This document shows positions 33,592-44,640 of a stretch of DNA of 64,000 nt, piece after piece. Below the pieces are notes generated by a model. That model did no database searches. It saw only the letters and a list, made by a program, of their open reading frames with translations, and was not told where the DNA came from. Each line of letters starts with the position of its first letter. Within the stretch, counting starts at the first letter, position 1. This DNA comes from Cyprinodon diabolis (lineage: Eukaryota > Chordata > Actinopteri > Cyprinodontiformes > Cyprinodontidae). A program made the position numbers and the translations under genes. The stretch covers positions 186,001 to 250,000 of the forward strand of contig CM060081.1 of the NCBI GenBank assembly GCA_030533445.1, in the 5' to 3' direction.

Positions 33592-34418
33592 CGGCGGTTT
33601 TCAAAGTGTGTGGCGCGCCTCCCTGGGGGGCGCCAGAGCACCTTAGGGGAGGCGCGGTGCGAGGGAAAAAAGAAATATGGATTTAGGACAAAGTTGGAAC
33701 TGTGGGGTGCGCTGTGGAGCGGGGGTCAGTGGAAATGTTTGCCACCTTAGAGGATGTTTTGGCCAGAGCTGGGCTGAAGGTGGAGTTTTTACAGCAGGCT
33801 GTCTGCGCGCAGGGGATGCGCGAGCAGTTTGGAGAGTATTTTGGAGAGGAGACAATGACAAACCAGTGGGTGAGAAACCCATTTTCCTTCCCCGCGACAC
33901 TCAAAGATGGACTTTCAGCAGGAGAGGAAGAGGCTCTGGCTGAGGTGAGCTGTGACATGGACTTGAAACAGAGGATGAGTGACGTGTCACTTGCGCACTT
34001 TTGTCTGTCAGTAGGGACTGAATTTCCAAAGCTCTCAATGAAGATCTGATCAAACTGTTTTTGTTAAGATGTGAAAACACTGTTGGTATCTCAAACATTA
34101 AACTCAGAATCTCAGATGTAACGTTTGTTTGAGAAAACAGTTGAAAAGTGAGTTTGGGGTGGTTAAAAAAAAGGGCGTATTTGCCATACAAAGGCCCCGA
34201 TAAAATAATTAAAATGGGAGGAAATGTTTTAAAATGTTCATGTGTTAAATTTTATTCAGATAGTGTCATTTTAAAAGATAAGATGGTTCTAAAATAAAAC
34301 CAATTACAAGGTGTTTTGTAGTGGCATTTGTGTGTGTGTGTGGGGGTGGGGGGTGGGGGGCAGCAGGCATAGTGCTCCCTGGAGGGGGGCTCACCCTTTC
34401 ATACTTTGAAAACCCCTG
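33592..34418 (+). mobile_element. hAT transposon nested in chromovirus gag
   Basis: Ends GGTTTTCAAAGTGTG and CATACTTTGAAAACCCCTG are inverted. The 8-bp duplication ATTTAAAG (33584-33591 and 34419-34426) is perfect. Removing it rejoins gag in frame. It carries a plus-strand transposase piece at 33702-34049. Confidence 0.88.
33702..34049 (+). pseudogene. hAT transposase (ZBED-like) fragment
   Basis: Shows WVRNPFSFP, LKDGLSAGEEEALAEVSCD and FCLSVGTEFPKLS, resembling the region just before the C-terminal dimerisation domain of ZBED5/SCAND3-type hAT transposases. The BED finger, most of the catalytic core and the end are missing; it stops at MKI. A deletion derivative. Confidence 0.65.
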
Positions 34419-35051
34419 ATTTAAAGCCCTACAATAAGCACTCTTAAGTGCACACTCGTTCCAACCTGAGGCTGCGGCTTTAACCCGGAAGTCAATGGAG
34501 AACTCAGCCACTGTTGAATTTCCCTGCTTTAAATTTAGCAGGGCTCGGAAATCAATAGTTTTGTCTGAATCATGGTTAAAAATTTGGGAAAACTCAGATA
34601 TAAACTCAGAAAAAGTACATGAAAAGCTGGACTCAGAAGAGAACCTTGCCTCCGCCCATTCAAGGGCTCGTCCAGTAAGTTGAGAGAGAATGAAGGAAAT
34701 TTTCTTCGTATCATTCGGAAAACTGCCGGGGGAGTGTTTAAAAAGCAAACGACACTGGAACAAAAAACCTTTACAATCCTTTTGGTTACCTGAAAATCTT
34801 TCAGGAGGACTTGGACGGAACTCAGGAAATGACGTCACTGCCGGTGACCTTAGAGGCGGAAGTGGATCCGGAACAGGACGTACTGCTGGCGTAGCGTTAG
34901 CATTTCCAAAATAGCCAGCGAAAGTCTGTAAGGTCTGGTTATGATGTTCGATAAAAGCATTTAACTCACAAAGGGTTCTGGCATGTCCTTGGATTTGGGC
35001 ATCCTGCTCCTCAGGCCTCCTCCGGAGGTGATCTGCTGGGTTTTGTATTTG

Positions 35052-35062
35052 GCCGCAGTGTT
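35052..35062 (-). promoter_or_regulatory. Predicted self-priming primer-binding site
   Basis: Minus-sense AACACTGCGGC lies one base past the 5' LTR. Its exact complement, GCCGCAGTGTT, is in the LTR at 35609-35599, placed as the first 11 nt of the transcript given the TATA-like box. There is no tRNA-like TGG start. Tf1/sushi-group elements are known to prime from their own RNA 5' end with about 11 nt. Confidence 0.75.
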
Positions 35063-35063
35063 C

Positions 35064-35750
35064 TGTCATGATTGATTTAAGGCTAAATCCACATGCAGAA
35101 CACAAACGGAGGCTGAGTAAAAGTTTAACAGAGTTTATTGACAAAGGTTTTCACACAAAGACATGAACTGGTTCAGGTACTGGTCCGGGTTGGGTTCACT
35201 GATGTCTGCAGAGACGAACAGTTTGATTAGCCAGGCAGTCAGATGATTTATTGAATCCTTAGATAATTCAGAGTCTACCTTGAAGAAGTCCAGGCTTTAC
35301 TTGTGAGAGAGGGAACCGTTGGGTCCAGAGACTGTTGGTTCAGCAGAGTACACAAGCAGCTGCAGCGTCTAGCTTCTGACTTTGAATGGCAGACCTTGAT
35401 CAGAGTTTCCAGCTATTCTCTGAGAGCAGCAGGAGAAATCCAGATTGGAATCTTCAGGTTTGGCTCACCAGGGCTGGCAGGCAGGTTAAGCTCATCCAGA
35501 GCTTCAGACTTGAAGCAGATTAGAATCATGTTTCTCTTTTGAGACAACTAAGATTCTTTCAGGTATCAGAGGCTCAGGTTCGCTAACCAAACTAGGTCAA
35601 CACTGCGGCGTTGAAGGAAGGTCTGGCAGCTGCTTATGTAGGTAGGTCTCCTCATGAGCAGACGAGCTCCAGGTGTGCTGGAGGGCTCCAGCCCAGGAGA
35701 CCCATGGCGCACTCTGCTGGAGAAAGGTGGTACATCCCCAGATCCCAACA
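35064..35750 (-). repeat. 5' LTR of the chromovirus
   Basis: Minus sense TGTTGGGATCTGGGG...AATCATGACA (TG...CA). A TATA-like CATAAG (35633-35638) lies about 25-30 bp upstream of the predicted transcript start at 35609, giving a U3 of about 141 bp. Lacks 27 bp present in the 3' LTR. Confidence 0.88.
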
Positions 35751-36410
35751 CCCAGACCTGCACTGTCAGGACCCAGAACTGCACTGTCAGGACCCAGACC
35801 TGCACAGCCAGGACCCAGACCTGCACTGTCAGGACCCAGACCTGCACTGCCAGGACCCAGACCTGCACTGTCAGGACCAAGACCTGCACTGCCAGGACCC
35901 AGACCTGCACTGCCAGGACCCAGAACGTTCAGGACCCAGACCTGCACTGCCAGGACCCAGACCTGCACTGCCAGGACCCAGACCTGCACTGTCGGGACCC
36001 AGAACTTTCAGGACCCAAACCTGCACTATCAGGACCCAATCTGTCAAGACGCAGACCTGCATAGTAAGGACCCAGACATGCATTGTCAGGACCTAGACCT
36101 CCACTGTCAGGATCCAGACCTACACAGTCAGGACCCTGAGCTGCACTGTCATGACTAAGAACTTTCAGGACCCAGACCTGCACTGTCAGGACCCAGAACT
36201 TTCAGGACCCAGACATGCACTGCCAGGACCCAGACCTGCACTGTCAGGACCCAGACCTGCACTGTCAGGACCCAGAACTTTCAGGGCCAAGACCTGTCAG
36301 GACCCAGACCTGAACTGTCAGGACCCAGACCTGCACTATCAGGACCCACAACTGTCAGGACCCAGACCTGCACTGTCAGGATCCAGACCTGTCAGGACCA
36401 AGACGATCCA
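35751..36410. repeat. 21-bp minisatellite
   Basis: About 31 units of CAGACCTGCACTGTCAGGA plus CC, with variants (AACTTTCAGGACC, TGCCAGGACC). Unit length is seven codons, so all frames stay open and give Arg/Pro-rich or Gln/Asp-rich phantom ORFs of up to 161 codons on either strand, some running in from the LTR. Confidence 0.93.
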
Positions 36411-36439
36411 AATACATAGACTTATTTCTATATAGCACA

Positions 36440-36790
36440 TATCTATTATTCCAGATAATTCCTGGACAACACCACGGTGGTGGGCCTCATCAAAGACAAC
36501 AACGACCTGGACTGCAGAAAGGAGGTGGAGCAGCTGGTGGTGCAGAGATAACAGCCTGATCCTGAAGGTGGAGAAGACCAAGGAGATCATGGTGGACTTC
36601 AGGAAGAACCGGCCTAACCACGCTCCACTGCTCATCAACAGCTCAGCTGTAGAGGTGGTCAGCAGCACTACATTCATCACAGACACCCTCACCTGGACTG
36701 GAAACACCACCTCACTGGTCCAAAGGGCCCAGAAGGCTTTTGTTTGGGACACTATAAGCCTGGAACTCAAACGCCACACCAGATATTTTA
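36440..36790 (+). pseudogene. Rex-type LINE RT fragment
   Basis: Reads LDNTTVVGLIKDNNDLDCRKEVEQLV and, after a stop, VEKTKEIMVDFRKNRPNHAP and INSSAVEVV: RT palm and thumb downstream of the catalytic ADD of a fish non-LTR element. Both ends are truncated. Confidence 0.6.
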
Positions 36791-36811
36791 AATTGAGAAA
36801 GCTTCCTGGAT

Positions 36812-37362
36812 TTAATTCAATTCTATTCAGTTTATTTCTATAGCTCCAATTCAAATCATGTCATCTCAGGTCACTTTACAGTTCAATCAGATCATCCAGT
36901 CAGATTGATTCAAAGTTTTCTATCTAAGGAAATCCAGTTGATTGCATCGACTCATTGCCTCAAATACAATCCCTCACACTAAGCATGCTTGTAGCGACAG
37001 TGGAGAGGAAAAACTCCCTTTTTACAGGAAGAAACCTCCAGCAGAACCAGGCTCAGTGTGAGCGACCATCTGCTGAGGGCCACTGGGGTTCAAGGAGACA
37101 GAAGCAGACATAGAAAAAGAAGCATAGATACAAAAGGCAACTGTCAACAAGCTCCACAGGTGGCCCCGTCCAGGAAACACACAGCCAGGCAAACAAGCTC
37201 CCATGTCAGAGGATGAAGAGAGCACATCCAGTTAGTCACAGTCAGAGAAACAGGACTACACTGGAAAACAGGCCAAGCTCCAACATCTAGAAACAAAGGT
37301 GTTGATGGCAGCAGCACAGCTGATATTTCTCTCCAGGATGGAGTCACAGCCAAACAGGAACA
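36812..37362 (-). repeat. L2-like 3' UTR
   Basis: Starts at the tail TTCAATTCTATTCAGTTTAT and continues through the shared 3' UTR to CAGCCAAACAGGAACAGA. No coding part. Confidence 0.8.
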
Positions 37363-38227
37363 GAGGGGTTCCTGGATGGGAAATGACACTTGGAGATAAA
37401 GTCCAGTGAATTGTTTTGTTAACTTTTTAGGAATGATTATGATCTAGATTGTTGAGAATCTTCTCCAGCACCATCAAAGAAGGTCAATAATGTTTGAACT
37501 TCACTAAGTTGAATTGGGAAAAATCAGAAACAGTGGTTTAAGTCCCTAGCTTTACTTTTCTAAATGTTTCCGTTTGAAGGTTAATATAGGGTCCCAAGCA
37601 TATCTCCTTAAGGACCGGGAACTTCAAATTGAGTTTGTTCCCTGTTTCACAGCTTTCTTTTAATGACAAAACATAAACCTCCAGCACTGGCCCTCACTGA
37701 CCTTACACCATCTTCAGAAAATTGTCCCTTACACTTTCACCCACTCCATCCTCAGGTTGCAGAGAGCTTAATGAAAAAGCTGTCCAGAAACTTGAGAGGT
37801 GGTCCCCACTTGCTGAAAGACAGGCCACATATTTCCCAGGGTAATGGTGAAGAAATGCTGAATGCACTCCTACACCATTACCCTTTACATCCATTCACTC
37901 ATGGAGACTCACATTGGACAGTGAATTGGATTCTGCCTAGAGGAGTTTGCATGGACTCCATGCAGCTCAAAACAGCCATATAAAAGGCACAAGCACACAT
38001 TCACACCAGGAACATCAATTGTTGGAAACATATATCGGACGCGTCATGATTAAAGTAAAAGTAATTTGGCGAATACAAACGGAGCAAAAACATCAAAATT
38101 TGAGAAAAGAGTGATTGTTGTTTTATTTTAAAATCAAACAAACCCCTCTGAATTCATAGAGTAAAAAGGTCCCTGAATTCCTCAGGTCTTACTGCTTAGT
38201 TCAGAGTTTGTACAAGCATAGAATACT
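37363..38227. other. No gene recognised
   Basis: Apparently unique sequence. The 106-codon frame at 37663-37983 has no domain features that I recognise. Confidence 0.4.
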
Positions 38228-39900
38228 GTCATCAGTGCTAGGACCAATTCTCTTTACTTTATACATGTTCCCAATTGGTAGAGGTATTAGACAGCATGGG
38301 ATTAATTTCCACTGTTATGCTGATGATACCCAGCTATATCTGTCTATAATCCAGATGAAGCTAACCCATTACATAGATTACAGGCATGTCTGAAGACATA
38401 AAAACCTGGATGACTCTTAACTTTCTGCTTCTGAATGCAGACAAAACAGAAGTTATAGTCTTTGGACCAGAGTCTCTGAAAAAGAAGCTGATTAGCCAGT
38501 CACTTCATTTGGATGGGATTAAACTGATTTCAGATAATAAAGTAAAAAATCTTGGTGTTGTTTTTGATCAGGACCTGTCATTTAAATCCCAGATCAAAGA
38601 GGTTTCTAGAATTTCCTTCTTTCATCTGAGGAACATTGCAGAAATTAGAAGTATCCTGTCCAGGGGTGATGCTGAGAAACTAGTCCATGCATTTGTTACT
38701 TCAAGGCTGGACTATTGTAATTCTTTACTATCAGGAAGTCCACAAACTGTAGTTAAAAGCCTTCAGCTGATCCAAAATGCTGCAGCCAGAGTTCTGATGA
38801 AAATTAAAAAGAGAGATCATATCTCTCCTATCCTGGCTTCTCTTCATTGGCTTCCTGTTAAATCCAGAATAGAATTTAAAATCCTCCTTCTCACATATAA
38901 AGCCTTAAATGGCCAAGCTCCATCTGATATCAGAGATCTGATTGTTCCTTATGTTCCTAACAGAGCACTTCGCTCTCAATCTGCAGGTTTACTAGTGGTT
39001 CCTAGAATTTCTAAAAGTAGAATGGGAGGCAGATCTTTTAGTTATCAGGCTCCTCTCCTGTGGAACCAACTACCAGTTTTAGTCCGTGAGGCAGACACCC
39101 TGTCTACTTTTAAGGCTAGGCTTAAAACTTTCCTTTTTGATAAAGCTTCTAGTTAGAGTGGCTCAGGTTATCCTGAGCTATCTCTATAGTTCTGCTGCTA
39201 TAGGCTTAGACTGCTGGAGGACATAGGGACCCCCATTTCATCATTCTGCTTCATTCTATCTCTATTCTCCCACTCTGCAGAATCTGTTAGTTCAATCTCT
39301 AACGTTCTGCTCTCTCTGCTTTTTCTCATAGTAGCTTCATCTGGTCTGTTCCTGTTTGGCTGTGACTCCATCCTGAGAGAAATATCAGCTTTGCTGCTGC
39401 CATCAACACCTTTGTTTCTAGATGTTGGAGCTTGGCCTGTTTTCCAGTGTAGTCCTGTTTCTCTGACTGTGACTAACTGGATGTGCTCTCTTCATCCTCT
39501 GACATGGGAGCTGGCTCGGAGCTCCACTGCCTCGCTGTGTGTTTCCTGGACGGGGCCGCCTGTGGAGCTGGTTGACAGTTGCCTTTTGTATCTATGCTTC
39601 TTTTTCTATGTCTGCTTCTGTCTCCGTGAACCCCAGTGGGCCTCAGCAGATGGCCGCTCACACTGAGCCTGGTTCTGCTGGAGGTTTCTTCCTGTTCAAA
39701 GGGAGTTTTTCCTCTCCACTGTCGCTACAAGCATGCTTAGTGTGAGGGATTGCTGAAGAGTCAATGAGTCGATGCAATCAACTGGTTTTCCTTAGATAGA
39801 AAACTTTGTATCAATTTGACTGGATAATCTGGTTGAACTGTAAAGTGCCTTGAGATGACATGTGTTGTGAATTTGATGCTATATAAGTAAACTGAATTGA
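38228..39900 (+). mobile_element. L2-like LINE, 5'-truncated
   Basis: Begins in RT at [12 protein letters not shown], includes [10 protein letters not shown], breaks frame near 38385, then runs 38386-39156 through the RT C-terminal region to LFDKASS. The 3' UTR ends at 39900 in GAATTGAAAC. Very close to the copy at 4831-6950. Confidence 0.85.
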
Positions 39901-40050
39901 AACAATCTAGCAACTCACAGTAGGGGACAAGATTCTAGCAGGAAAGGAATACTTGGAAAGTGCAGACAGGATCCCATGAGCAGCATGGGAAGTCATTTGA
40001 TTAGGTTAAAAGCTTCAGCAAAAGAACTATTTACAGAGGAATGGGACATA

Positions 40051-41265
40051 CACTCACCGGCCCCTTTATTAGGTACACCTGTCCAACTGCTCGTTAACAC
40101 TTAATTTCTAAGCAGCCAATTACATGGCGGCAACTCAGTGCATTTAGGCATGTAGACATGGTCAAGACAATCTCCTGCAGTTCAAACCGAGCATCAGTAT
40201 GGGGAAGAAAGGTGATTTGAGTGACTTTGAACGTGGCATGATTGTTGGTGCCAGAAGGGCTGGTCTGAGTATTTCAGAAACTGCTGATCTACTGGGATTT
40301 TCAGGCACAACCATCTCTAGGGTTTACAGAGAATGGTCCGAAAAAGAAAAAACATCCAGTGAGCGGCAGTTCTGTGGGCGGAAATGCCTTGTTGATGCCA
40401 GAGGTCAGAGGAGAATGGCCAGACTGGTTGGAGCTGATAGAAGGGAAACAGTGACTCAAATAACCACCCGTTACAACCAAGGTGGGCAGAAGAGCATCTC
40501 TGAACGCACAGTACGTGGAACTTTGAGGCAGATGGGCTACAGCAGCAGAAGACCACACCAGGTGCCACTCCTTTCAGCTAAGAACAGGAAACTGAGGCTA
40601 CAATTTGCACAAGCTCATGGAAATTGGACAATAGAAGATTGGAAAAACGTTGCCTGGTCTGATGAGTCTCGATTTCTGCTGCGACATTCGGATGGTAGGG
40701 TCAGAATTTGGCGTCTACAACATGAAAGCATGGATCCATCCTGCCTTGTATCAACGGTTCAGGCTGGTGGTGGTGGTGTCATGGTGTGGGGAATATTTTC
40801 TTGGCACTCTTTGGGCTCCTTGGTACCAATTGAGCATCGTTGCAACGCCACAGCCTACCTGAGTATTGTTGCTGTCCATCCCTTTATGACCACAATGTAC
40901 CCAACTTCTGATGGCTACTTTCAGCAGGATAATGCGCCATGTCATAAAGCTGGAATCATCTCAGACTGGTTTCTTGAACATGACAATGAGTTCACTGTAC
41001 TCAAATGGCCTCCACAGTCACCAGATCTCAATCCAATAGAGCATCTTTGGGATGTGGTGGAACGGGAGATTCTCATCATGGATGTGCAGCCGACAAATCT
41101 GCGGCAACTGTGTGATGCCATCATGTCAATATGGACCAAACTCCCTGAGGAATGCTTCCAGCACCTTGTTGAATCTATGCCACGAAGAATTGAGGCAGTT
41201 CTGAAGGCAAAAGGGGGTCCAACCCGTTGCTAGCATGGGGTACCTAATAAAGTGGCCGGCGAGTG
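40051..41265 (+). mobile_element. Intact Tc1/mariner transposon (DD36E type)
   Basis: 1,215 bp with inverted ends CACTCACCGGCCCC... and ...GGCCGGCGAGTG, each containing TTTATTAGGTAC or its complement, flanked by TA (40049-40050 and 41266-41267). Encodes one uninterrupted transposase. The second copy at 50857-52076 is frameshifted, so this is the better candidate for an active source. Confidence 0.93.
40199..41233 (+). CDS. Tc1-like transposase, DD36E
   Basis: 344 residues, full length for Tc1 transposases (about 340). N-terminal paired-like DNA-binding domain: [20 protein letters not shown] and a second helix-turn-helix around residues 70-120, with a basic GRKCL segment between. Catalytic triad: D155 (AWSDESRF), D244 (FQQDNAPCH) and E281 ([10 protein letters not shown]). 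The last two are separated by 36 residues, not the 34 of classical Tc1. Compared with the other copy it lacks two residues (Asp-His) near position 225, just before HPFMTTMYP. It cuts and pastes its own element into TA sites. The start ATG follows the left TIR by about 150 bp. Confidence 0.93.
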   Translation: MGKKGDLSDFERGMIVGARRAGLSISETADLLGFSGTTISRVYREWSEKEKTSSERQFCGRKCLVDARGQRRMARLVGADRRETVTQITTRYNQGGQKSISERTVRGTLRQMGYSSRRPHQVPLLSAKNRKLRLQFAQAHGNWTIEDWKNVAWSDESRFLLRHSDGRVRIWRLQHESMDPSCLVSTVQAGGGGVMVWGIFSWHSLGSLVPIEHRCNATAYLSIVAVHPFMTTMYPTSDGYFQQDNAPCHKAGIISDWFLEHDNEFTVLKWPPQSPDLNPIEHLWDVVEREILIMDVQPTNLRQLCDAIMSIWTKLPEECFQHLVESMPRRIEAVLKAKGGPTRC

Positions 41266-41267
41266 TA

Positions 41268-42247
41268 GAGCAACTGCTTTAAAATGTAAAAAAAACTGTA
41301 AAAAGAAACTGTAAAACTGTTTAAAAAATTAAGCAAACTTTCAAGCAATGACATGGCCATGAAAAAAACATGTAAAGAAGGTGCACAATGTCATTTAACT
41401 TCATAAAACAACCTGTGTTGATGTATGCATGTATCTGAGCATGTTTAATGTAAACTCTAAATGGTCAACTGCCACCAAAACAGTGTATTTAATTTATTTA
41501 AATGTGCAAAGCATTCATAACCAATAAGGAAGAAGGAAAGGTAAAGTTTCCACCTTTTAATATTACAGGCGGGCAAAAAAAAAACACAAAAAATTGGTTT
41601 TGATGACAATTTTTACTTTATAGTTATTAATGAGAGTTGAAACCTCAAAAATCGTGTATTTGGGGAATATGAAAGGTTACCTGCGCCTGACTGCACAACA
41701 GAGACCCCCATAAAACAACATGAATGAAAACTAAAAGTGGCAGAGAGGGAAAACAAATTACAGCAACTCTGGTAAAACGATAACTTAATTGTTACTGTTT
41801 AAATTACTTTTTTTTTCTTCTGGTACCTTGTTATGAAACAGTTTATGCTTCTCTGCTATTGGTTTGTTGTGCGAATCCGTTTATGTTGCAAGAAAGCACA
41901 AAGATCAGGCCCAGCGTGTGATTCATAATTCAATCAAAGCATTCTGAAGTTTTCAAATATTTATTCAGCTAGATCAAATTTCTACATTTAATATTGTCAC
42001 TGCTGAGTCAACATTCGCACAGACACAGTTTATTGCTGTGCTCTATTTGGTTTAGTGAATCAATGTTTGAATACAGCCTGCACACCACTGGCGGAGCCTT
42101 GTGTGATGTAATTCTTCATGTGTCATTTAAGTGACCGCTAAATACAGACTGTTGGGTATCCTAACTGCTTTGTAAATAAAATAACTGAAATCTGCTCTCT
42201 TGGCCAAGAAGCAGAGATAAAGTCTGGAGTCTTGCCTGTCAAAGAAA
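41268..42247. other. No gene recognised
   Basis: A/T-rich sequence without recognisable element or coding frame. Confidence 0.45.
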
Positions 42248-43695
42248 GACAAATTTTGGGAACCACTAGTAAACCTGCAGGTTGAGAGCGAAGTGCTCTG
42301 TTAGGAACATAAGGAACAATCAGATCTCTGATATCAGATGGAGCTTGGCCATTTAAGGCTTTATATGTGAGAAGGAGGATTTTAAATTCTATTCTTGATT
42401 TAACAGGAAGCCAATGAAGAGAAGCCAGGATAGGAGAGATATGATCTCTCTTTTTCATTTTCATCAGGACTCTGGCTGCAGCATTTTGGATCAGCTGAAG
42501 GCTTTTAACTACAGTTTGTGGACTTCCTGATAGTAAAGAATTACAATAGTCCAGCCTTGAAGTAACAAATGCATGGACTAGTTTCTCAGCATCACTCCTG
42601 GACAGGAGATTTCTCATTTTTGCAATATTCCTCAGATGAAAGAAGGAAATTCTAGAAACCTCTTTGATCTGGGATTTAAATGACAGGTCCTGATCAAAAA
42701 CGACACCAAGATTTTTTACTTTATTATCTGAAATCAGTTTAATCCCATCCAAATGAAGTGACTGACTAATCAGCTTCTTTTTCAGAGACTCTGGTCCAAA
42801 GACTATAACTTCTGTTTTGTCTGCATTCAGAAGCAGAAAGTTAAGAGTCATCCAGGTTTTTATGTGTTCAGACATGCCTGTAATCTATGTAATGGGTTAT
42901 CTTCATCTAGATTATAGACAGATATAGCTGGGTATCATCAGCATAACAGTGGAAATTAATCCCATGCTGTCTAATAACTCTACCGATTGGGAGCATGTAT
43001 AAAGTAAAGAGAATTGGTCCTAGCACTGATCCCTGTGGTACTCCACAGGTAACCTTTGAGCGTGTTGAAGATCTATCATTAACATGAACAAACTGAATTC
43101 GATCAGATAGATCAGATTTAAACCAGTCTAGAGCTGTTCCTTTAATTCCAACAAAATATTCAAGTCTTTCTAAAAGAATATTATGATCAACTGGATCAAA
43201 TGCAGCACTAAGATCCAACAGGACGAGCACAGATACAAGTCCATTATCTGAGGCCATGAGAATATCATTAGTGACTTTCACCAGAGCTGTTTCAGTGCTA
43301 TGATGAGCTCTAAAGCCAGACTGAAACTCTTTAAAAAGTTCATTATGGTGGAAGTGATCGCACACTTGTTTGGCAACTACTTTCTCAAGGATTTTAGATC
43401 AGAAAGGAAGATTGGATATAGGTCTATAATTGACCAAGTCATCTGGGTCAAGAGACGGTTTCTTAAGCAGAGGTTTAATTCCAGCAATCTTAAAAGCTTT
43501 AGGTACATATCCCTGTAACAGAGATAGATTAATCACATCTAAAATGGAGGAGGAGATCAAAGGGAATACCTCCTTAAATAACCTGGTTGGAACTGGATCT
43601 AACATACAAGTTGAAGGCTTAGATGAAGACAATAATTTTGCTAATTCAGAAAGTTCAACTGGATCAAAGCAGTCTAAACCCGGTTCAGATTCCAT
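42138..43695 (-). pseudogene. L2-like reverse transcriptase, three frame segments
   Basis: [40 protein letters not shown]; then [43 protein letters not shown]; then WMTLNFLLLNADKTEVIVFG to RALRSQPAGLLVV. Catalytic YADD is retained, but AAFDPVDH has Pro where related copies have Thr. Two frameshifts (near 43390 and 42890). The last 25 codons are not L2. Confidence 0.85.
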
Positions 43696-44640
43696 GACTA
43701 CCTCAGGTACAATCGCGGATAGAGGAGTGCTTATGATCTTATAAGATCAATCTTATTTATAAAGAATCCCATAAAATCATTGCTGCTAAGAGCAGGTGGA
43801 ATGGACGGTTCAACAGAGCTATGGCTCTGGGTGAGTTTGGCAACTGTATGAAAAAGAAATCTAGGATTATTCTTATTCTCCTCTATTAATGAGGAGAAGT
43901 ATGCTGCTCTTGCTTTACAAAGGGTCCTCTTATACAGCAGTAAACCATTTTTCCAGACTAGGAAGGACTCCCGCAGGCCTGTGGAGCGATATTTTCTCTC
44001 CAGTTTCCTAGCATTTTGCTTCAAAGTACGCAGCTCTGCATTAAACCAAGGAGCAAGCTTTCTATTTTCAACGGTTTTCATTTTCAAAGGAGCTGCGTTG
44101 TCTAAGGCAGTACGCAGAGAACTAGCAACCCCATCAACAAAATCATCAACCTGTGAAGGGGAATAAAATATGCTTTTGCACTCTGCAGCACTGCTCTGTG
44201 ACACAGAGGAGAGAGAAAGTGAAGCAGATTCTTTAAAATTTATAACTGCTCTATCTGATAAAGATCTACTAAAATGTAACCTTCTTTTGGGGGAGGAGAA
44301 CTCTGTTAAAGTAATCCTGAAGGTTATTAGAAAGTGGTCAGAGAGGACAGGGTTGTGAGGAAATACTGTTATTTCTTCACATTCTATGCCGTATGTCAGC
44401 ACAAGATCCAAAGTATGAAGATGAGAATGTGTGGGACTATTCACATTTTGAACAAAGCCAATAGTGTCTAAGATAGCATTAAAGGCTGCTCTTAAGCTAT
44501 CGCCTTCAATGTCAGCATGGATGTTAAAATCTCCCACTATGATGACCCTGTCAGTATTTAATACCAAATCAGAAAGGAACTCTGAAAACTCATCTAAACA
44601 TTCAGAGTAAGGACCTGGTGGACGATACAAAGTTACAAAA
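42248..44640 (-). mobile_element. L2-like LINE, endonuclease plus RT
   Basis: The longest L2 copy. Minus sense: endonuclease (43731-44630), linker and RT start (43399-43695), RT palm (42907-43365), RT C-terminal part (42138-42875). The 3' UTR is missing, and homology stops at about 42250 after LLVVPK. ORF1 is absent. Confidence 0.85.
43731..44630 (-). pseudogene. L2-like apurinic/apyrimidinic-type endonuclease region
   Basis: MYRPPGPYSECLDEFSEFLS, VIIVGDFNIHAD (catalytic GDFN), LDLVLTYGIE and VLSDHFLITF (catalytic SDH): the C-terminal half of an EEP-fold endonuclease that nicks the target. It then runs to the LFHTVAKLTQ linker. The N-terminal half is not present, and a stop after IDLIRS separates it from RT. 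Confidence 0.82.

Larger units (their letters stand above)
33210..35069 (-). pseudogene. Chromovirus gag, split by a hAT insertion
   Basis: The start ATG (35069-35067) lies in the last six bases of the LTR. N-terminal MTEHCGQIQNPADHL, then PEFRPSPPERFSGNQKDC and GFLFQCRLLF with capsid-like LTGRALEWAEARF. The frame is cut at 34426 and resumes at 33583 as NDNIKDELATIDEPASLEDL, exactly where the hAT is flanked by its duplication. It ends with EAEPMQIGHTRLSPEERQ and then a CCHC-knuckle region (CVCTVVRM...) that is out of frame by a small indel. Gag would form the particle and bind RNA. Confidence 0.8.
29137..35750 (-). mobile_element. Ty3/gypsy chromovirus (Tf1/sushi-like), near-complete but inactivated
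   Basis: Minus-strand LTR retrotransposon bounded by LTRs at 35064-35750 (5') and 29137-29849 (3'), with CCCAG duplicated at both ends. Order in minus sense: LTR, self-priming site, gag, protease, RT, RNase H, integrase, chromodomain, a purine tract (GAGAGGGGGG), LTR. This order with a C-terminal chromodomain defines chromoviruses. The LTRs differ by roughly ten substitutions by eye plus a 27-bp gap, so the insertion is fairly young. Frameshifts in gag, protease-RT and RT, a hAT insertion in gag and changed catalytic residues make it dead. Confidence 0.92.

Noticed and set aside
35566..36435. Several overlapping frames of 84-161 codons on both strands
   Set aside because: The 21-bp unit equals seven codons, so every frame without a stop in the unit stays open. 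Some even start in the LTR.
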